A DNA stretch of 64,000 nucleotides from Botryosphaeria dothidea (lineage: Eukaryota > Ascomycota > Dothideomycetes > Botryosphaeriales > Botryosphaeriaceae): assembly GCA_011503125.2 (NCBI GenBank), contig WWBZ02000002.1, positions 682,001 through 746,000 of the forward strand, written 5' to 3'. How positions within the stretch are numbered: position 1 is the stretch's first letter; each line of letters opens with the position of its first letter. Both the position numbers and the translations under genes were made by a program. The notes under the pieces were generated by a model that was given only the letters and a program-made list of their open reading frames with translations, was not told the DNA's origin and made no database searches. Shown piece by piece: positions 58,364-64,000 of this stretch.

Positions 58364-59538
58364 TTAGAGAGCGAAGAAAGCAGCACCCATGGCGACGGCA
58401 GCGCCGAAAGCGCCGCTGGCCTTGAGAGCACTGGCAGCACCAGTGTACTGGGGAACGCCGGGGGTGGTGGAAGCGGGGGTGCCGACGGCCTTGGTGGTGG
58501 AGGAGCCGAGAGCGGGCTTGCTGTAGGAGACGGTGCCGTTGCTGACCGGGCCGTAGGGAGGGTAGGGCGAAGAGCCACCACTGACAACGGAGGTAGGGAC
58601 AGCAGGGGGAGCAACGGGGGTGGAAGCAGAGCAGCTGGCGCAAGCAGTCACAGTGGAGGTGTAGACGGGCTTGGTGATGGTGCATCCGCCAGGGCAGTCG
58701 GTGATGGTCAGGGTAGTAGCGCTGGAGACGGTGTAGGTCTTACCGCCGTGGGTGATCTCAGTGGCAACCGGGCAGTAGGTGGTGTAAGCAGTAACGACCT
58801 CGGTGACGACACCAGTGCCGTTGCCAGCAGCGGAAGAGGAAGCGGGAGCAGCGGTAGTAGAGGCAGCGCTGACGGAAGCAGCAGCAGACGAGGAAGCAGA
58901 CGAGGAAGCGGCCTTCTTGTTGGAGATACCGAACTGGGTGGTGTCTGCAAGGAATTCGTTAGCAACGTGGTTGACATGCCAGATTCGGTAATCGATTCCC
59001 AGATCGGGCTAGCACCCCGTGTGCGCGCGACGCTTTCGAGACGACCAGACCATTCCTTGGTAGATCGGAGGCAATTTTACTTACATTGGTAGGCACCGTT
59101 GGCATCAATGATCAGCTTGATGCCGTAGCCAGTGTCGCCGTTGGAGTCCTCAAGGTCGGTGCTGGGGTACCACTCGTAGGATCCGTCGTTCTCGGTGTTG
59201 GAGACGATGGTCTGGATCGGGACGGCGTTGGTGGAAGGACCCTTCAGCAGGACGAGGGTGACGGTGCCGCCAGAGTAGGGAGTGGTGGCATCCCACTTGA
59301 TGTCGTAGCGCTCGCCAGCGGGGATGATCTGAGCGTGAGGGTCAGCTGGAGGCCCTTTCTGCAACGCCACAACACCACATCCACGAGGCAAAATTCAACA
59401 CAGGGTAAGAGAGAGACGTACATCATGGAGACCCGGAAGGCGGACAGCATTGGCAGTGGGGCCGGCATCGGCGCTGACGAGGGCGGCAAGGCCAGCCGTG
59501 AAGAGGGCGAAGAGGGAGAAGTCGTTGGAAGCAACCAT
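58364..59538 (-). CDS. GPI-anchored Ser/Thr-rich wall protein with Kre9/Knh1-like domain
   Basis: Predicted cell-surface protein. Exons 59538-59422, 59328-59085 and 58944-58364 give about 313 residues. A signal peptide ([17 protein letters not shown]) precedes a beta-sandwich of the Kre9/Knh1 type: [42 protein letters not shown] and [15 protein letters not shown], ending YTTQFGIS. A Ser/Ala/Thr-rich stalk follows, with a Cys-bearing module ([31 protein letters not shown]) and a terminal hydrophobic tail ([17 protein letters not shown]) suited to GPI attachment. An alternative acceptor 30 nt upstream (exon 2 from 59358) is also in frame and would add [10 protein letters not shown]. The domain is associated with beta-1,6-glucan assembly in yeast, but most family members are uncharacterised. 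Confidence 0.88.
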
Positions 59539-62474
59539 TTTGACGGAGGTGAAAGTGCTTTGGTGGGTGGGAGGATATGTGTGATGTAAAGACTGTAAGT
59601 AGTGGGATTGGTAAAGAGTGACTGGCTACAGCGAGTAATCGACTGTGCGTTGGTGTTGAGCTTTTTTGCGAAGGAGCGGCTGGAGCTGACGAGAGCTTCC
59701 GGGGAGAGCGGGCAGTTTTTAAGAGAATGCCTGGTGAGAGGAGGGAACGAAGGATTCACTTGGACGGACAGGCATGTAGAAAATAGAAGTGCGCTTGCGG
59801 GAAGCTAGACCGTGGAAATACGAAGCTAAGGCAGCAGGGGAGGACCAAGGTCGAAGCGGAGGTCCTGCTAATTGGTGTGTACCTGACAGGGCGCCACATG
59901 CGGCGTTGCTCCTTCAGCCTTCAGGCGGGGACGTGTCGTAGGCACCGCCCAATGGCGCTGCGTGCGCCGGGCTGCAAGCTTCGCCCACGAGAGGGAAATG
60001 AGATGATCCGGATGGACCCGGTGGACGAGCTGGCAATCTTACCAATGGTGCCGCGGCGCCATAGCGGAGATTGAATGGCGGGGCTTGCTGCGGCGCTGAG
60101 CATCTCTCGCGCGCTGTCGCGTGGCCGCAGTGGGCGCTTTCTCTGGCGACGGGTGGAGCGCGAGCGCCTGCTCCTTCATTGCCGCCCCTCTCGCCAGTGA
60201 CGTGGACTCGTGGTGTCGCGAGATTGCTGGCTCGATGGCCGGCCAGACGGTCTGGAGCAGGCGCGGGCTGAGGCTGAAGTCAGCATTGCCGAGCGGTCTC
60301 AGGCCACTCGTATTGTATGCAGGAACCGCAGGGGGGTGACATCAACCGGCGCCAAGCTCAGCCTTCACGACTCCGGCAGCTGCGCCTCGCCCCAATCCCG
60401 CAGGGAACCAGCCCTCATAGGGCCGTTTCTCCAGTCGGGCGGCCTTGGCAGGCACCACCAGGCATGCGGCGCCTATAGCATGCCAGCCTGCGACTCGTCG
60501 TCGGCAAAAGCGGATGTCTCGCCGGCCTCCAGCGCTGCAAAACGCATAACTTCATGCGCCCTCTCCAAAACGCAGCATTCCCCCGCTTGACACATTCACA
60601 TCGTTTCCTCGCTCGTCAGCTTTACGGAGATCAAACGGGGACCTCATCTCGCCCAATACATCCCAGGACCGCTCTTGCCTCTGCTACATCCGAACCCGAC
60701 CTCGCGTGCCACATACCAACACCGGCCGCGCTGCTCTGCCCATCCCTCGTCGCGAGCAGCCTTGGCCCCAAGAGCCGATGTAAAAAAAGAGAGGCGAGAG
60801 CGCAATGTGCGCTAACGAAACGTGCGCGTAAACAGTGCGCGCGAGCTCGCCATACCGCATCGCTTGGTCGACGTAAAAAATGCCGTGTGCCTGCCGTTGT
60901 TGCCGTTATTTACTCTCCGCACGGGATAAAAGGACGGCCCTGCGCAGGGCTGGCTGATCAACTCTACTATACCCGCAGGACCGGGGGCACAGCGACCAAT
61001 GACTCGCCGCGCGCAGTCCACGGTCCCTTGTCTTATGTAGAGTGCATGGGTGACGAAACAGTCAAACGCCCATGCGCTTGTCGTCTGTTGGCATCGCCAG
61101 ATGTGACTGAAGCTTTTTTTCAAAACGCAGATACGAACGCAACGTATAACTCTACTATAAAACTCACCGGAGATTTGCAAAAAGAAGCGTATTTGCTACC
61201 TGGGCGAGACCTCTGGTCACCGCCGGCGTAAAGCGAGATTCTACACAGAGAGACCGCGAGCGCGCCCCTATTCGCCCACTTTACGCGCGCAACTGTCAGA
61301 CGAGACGGAGACGGAGGAAGAGCTAGAGCAAGCGGGCTTGTCGCCCGGCACCGGAGTTCACGCGATTGAAACTTATCGAAACCGTTCCTTTTGACGCAGC
61401 GTTGCTGATCTCGCACGCAAAAGAGAGCTCGGTCCGGACGACGGCTTCTGAAAGCTGATAGGGCTGCTCCAAGTCTTGGGAGCCAGACGGACCGTTGATC
61501 GCGGTGCCGATTATGATATCGGCGGCGCACCTCGACGCGAGCAAGGGGATCGTCGCTACCCTAGCACGGGCTTCTCCAAACTGGCTGCCTGCTTTGCCAT
61601 GCGCACACAGCCTTGACCTTTACTGACAGGCGGTCTAATAATACTTCCTCGTTTTCCTCCAAATTTCTCGAGCGCGCTGGTCTTTTCATTGCTGCGGGAT
61701 ACGTCTCCTTCGTGTTGTTTTGTGAAAGAATGGTGCCTTCGTGTGCAGAGATGAGGCGCCGAGTAGCCGCGTTCGTGATCCGGAAATTGGAGAGAAAGTA
61801 AACCATCGACGAACAACGTCGGCCGATTCAGGCAGCAAAGAACTGTTGAGAGTCGAGATATGCCGACATTCACCCTCCAAGCTTCTTGTCAAGAATTACG
61901 ATGACGACTCGCAAGCTCTCGCATCTGCAATGGGCTTCCTTGGCTTGGACTTAAGGATGCCGGGAAGTATGCCAGGAAGGATGCCTCGCCAACAGGGCTC
62001 GCCATTCCATTGCCGAAAAAGGGTTCATTGATGTCGGCACTAAAAGAAGCCAAATGCCTTTTGCCACGTCGATTGCCACAAGTCTGTCCAAAATGTTAAC
62101 AAAGGGCGAGGATAGCCGTCTGATAGTTGAAACGGAAACATGAAGCGTAGATCATATTATCGAGCTTCCATGCAGGCGGTGCATAAATGCCATGCTCCGC
62201 AAGGGATAATACCTGAAAGTCCGAAAGCGCGCTAGAGAACTATGCACTGCTGAGAACACTCAAAAAAACTTATGAGAAGCAGATCAAGCCATAAAAGGGA
62301 AGAAGCCCTGAATGCGAGGAGTGAGAAAGCCGGCCCCATAGTCATGCCTGAACCTTGGAAAAGACAATGCACCCAGAACACCTATTACATCAGCCATAAC
62401 CCCAAGTTCCAATGCCCTTTTGTTTTGCCCCTCTTGTCCTTATACACTTTTTCAACCAAACTCAAATGCTCGAC
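59539..62474. other. 2.9-kb gene-poor region
   Basis: Contains the promoter of the GPI-protein gene (with a short leader) and the 3' region of the TenA-like gene. Frames of up to 225 residues (60554-61231, plus) are Arg/Ala/Pro-rich and unrecognised. I found no tRNA-like B box or clear RNA gene by eye. Confidence 0.35.
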
Positions 62475-63815
62475 TCACGACCCAGGCGTGCCGTTCGCCG
62501 CCTCAGTAATGCCGTTCAGAGTTCCCGTAAAGGACCCACCAGACTCCCTCGAAGGAGTTTCCATACCTGCCATGGCGCTTCCCATAGCGGTATTCATACC
62601 GCCACTCATACTCATGTTAGGTGTTGAGCTGCCTCCCATGCCGGCGCCAGTCATGGCGTGCGTCGGGTGCGTGTGCGCCGCGGCACTGGCAGAGTGATGA
62701 GTGCCATGAGTTGCGAGGCGCGCCGACTCGTCCTCCTCGCCCATACCATCGACGTCCGGCCAGAAGCGTTCCTCAAGCCAGCAGACATGCTCGAAGAGCT
62801 GCTCGCACCTCATCATCTCCTCCTTGCCATTGGGAGACGTGGTTGTGTTGGCCAGCTCGTCGACCAGGCTGCGGCACGCGTCTACAAATTTGGAGAAAGG
62901 AGCGGACGTCCAGTTGGGAATAAGCTGCTGGTGCAGCGCTACAATGTGAGGCTCGTTGGACGGGGTGGAGAGCGTGGGCGTGAAGGATGACGCATAGCTC
63001 CATGCCGTGCGGTAACACTACCAAGCTTTGTAAGTTGCTGTGTGATCATGAGGGAACATTTCACATACATGCTCGGTAGCCCATAGGACGACCATACCCT
63101 CGAGCAAGCTTGCACCACTGCTCGTACTACTTAAGAACAGGTCTAGGTACGCGCGAGTGATACGGTTTGGCGGTTCATCCGTCATCTGCAGGCCAAACTT
63201 GGTCGCGGTTATCTCAAAGAAGGTCATTTCACGGCGAATGTTGTTGAGGGCACTGATGAGGAGATCCATGACACGGTACGTCTGGTGGAATTGGCTGTTA
63301 GGCACAACCGGGAGTCGCAGCTTGGCCAGCATGTTGCCAATGAACCTGATATAGCCACGGGCGTAATGCGCGTCTTGGACAAGCCATTGTGTAAGAGCGG
63401 GCGCGGAGAGGGTACCGCAACCAGCGTGGGACAGGAAGGGCTGCTGGGTTGCTGCGGTAAACGCGCCTTGGAAGCGGTTCAGAAGGTGTGCGACGAGCGA
63501 AGGACTCTGCTGCGGCGGCGGCGGGCCTGGGTGTGGAGCAATGGGCTGGCCTTCACGAGTACGCTTATTTGTGTTGGGACCGCGGCGGTGGACTTGAAGG
63601 TTAGGATTTGGGTGAGTGCCGTTCAGTATCGCGCGACTGGGCGTGCCGTCCTGCGTCATGCTGGGGTCGATGTTGTTGCTGTTTCCAGTCTGTTGGAGGT
63701 GCATTGTCGCGTCGGGGGAATTGAGGTAGGCCTGACATGACTGCAAGTGTTCAATCTGGCGCGTGGTGTTCTTTGCACGCGTGAAGCCGCAGTGCAGGCA
63801 TCGCACTTTCGCGCA
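62475..63815 (-). CDS. TenA/THI-4-like (haem-oxygenase-fold) protein with N-terminal zinc-finger motif; first exon not resolved
   Basis: Two exons can be read: 63815-63069 and 63017-62475, together 429 residues after an acceptor (GCTAAC branch, AATAG end) at 63816. The upstream exon is outside the window or unreadable. The first exon here begins CAKVRCLHCGFTRAKNT and continues RQIEHLQSC, a BED-like Cys2-His-Cys finger. A Pro/Gln-rich linker leads to a TenA-like domain at about 105-335: FLSHAGCGTLSAPALTQWLV, QDAHYARGYIRF, MTFFEITATKFGL, WATEH joined across the intron to CYRTAWSYA, and LEERFWPD. QDxxY and the Glu of LEExFW fit residues that shape the thiaminase II pocket. The C-terminus is a low-complexity Gly/Met/Ser/His tail. 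Frame -TAG near 63020 is intronic, not a mutation. Role unknown. Confidence 0.8.
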
Positions 63816-64000
63816 CTATTCTCCAAGTTAGCATCCACATGAGGTCGAGGAGCGCGGCAGCAAGAGGTAACGTCACGACAGCAGAAGCTTCGGTGTCAGC
63901 TATGGGGCGTGCAGCATTGTCTCAAAAAGACCCCTCCACCGCGACAACATCGCTAGCTTCCGTATGCCTCGCGTGGGTATAGCTCTTGCGACGCGAGTTT
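63816..64000. other. Right edge: intron and unresolved 5' part of the TenA-like gene
   Basis: Read on the minus strand, an intron with a GCTAAC branch point ends at 63816. A candidate donor (GTGACG) about 65 nt upstream would follow a short open frame without an ATG, so the first exon cannot be fixed here. Confidence 0.4.

Noticed and set aside
60554..61231. 225-codon plus-strand frame near 61 kb
   Set aside because: Low-quality composition, no start context or introns that would make a gene, no recognised motif.
63015..63030. In-frame TAG that seems to split the TenA-like protein after TYKAW
   Set aside because: A canonical GTATGT donor at 63068 and this very TAG as acceptor remove 51 nt and restore WATEH-CYRTAWSYA in phase, so it is an intron end and not a nonsense mutation.

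Overview
The window is nuclear DNA of a filamentous ascomycete (Pezizomycotina). The evidence is: genes broken by short introns (about 45-150 nt) with GTAAGT-like donors and CTAAC-type branch points; two Zn2Cys6 regulators; a Kre9/Knh1-like GPI wall protein; a fungal rhodopsin-fold receptor; secreted glycoside hydrolases; and a pogo/Fot1-type transposon. Dothideomycetes is my best guess at class, but this rests on general gene character, not on a diagnostic marker.

Layout. 0-4 kb: the 3' end of a nonribosomal peptide synthetase (terminal condensation domain) converges on a secreted GH78 rhamnosidase-type enzyme. 4.7-6.5 kb: a complete transposon with terminal inverted repeats and TA duplications, whose transposase has one in-frame stop. 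7.1-8.7 kb: a seven-helix receptor-like protein. 8.7-12 kb: a gene-poor stretch. 12-16 kb: a secreted tyrosinase and a mitochondrial Bax-inhibitor/GHITM protein. 16-25 kb: a large IQGAP scaffold and IMP dehydrogenase, head to head. 25-30 kb: an acyl-CoA dehydrogenase and a class III CoA-transferase, head to head, then cytochrome oxidase subunit Vb. 30-35 kb: the KEOPS subunit Cgi121 and a Zn2Cys6 factor, head to head. 36-43 kb: a secreted GH95 alpha-fucosidase converging on a P450. 44-48 kb: a four-helix membrane protein and a DUF202 protein. 48-53 kb: a DHCR7-type sterol reductase and a DOMON-cytochrome b561 protein, head to head. 53-56 kb: an intronless Zn2Cys6 factor. 58-59.5 kb: a GPI-anchored wall protein. 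62.5-64 kb: a zinc-finger/TenA-like protein running off the right edge.

Most genes are unrelated housekeeping or accessory genes. The one plausible functional pair is the divergent acyl-CoA dehydrogenase / CoA-transferase. The window does not hold an obvious biosynthetic cluster beyond the partial synthetase. The most unusual non-coding signal is a pair of related short palindromes, each lying between converging genes (25148-25202 and 39550-39630). They share their arm sequence, and one substitution is matched on the opposite arm. Exon boundaries given below were read by eye from splice signals and reading frame; protein lengths are the sums of those exons.
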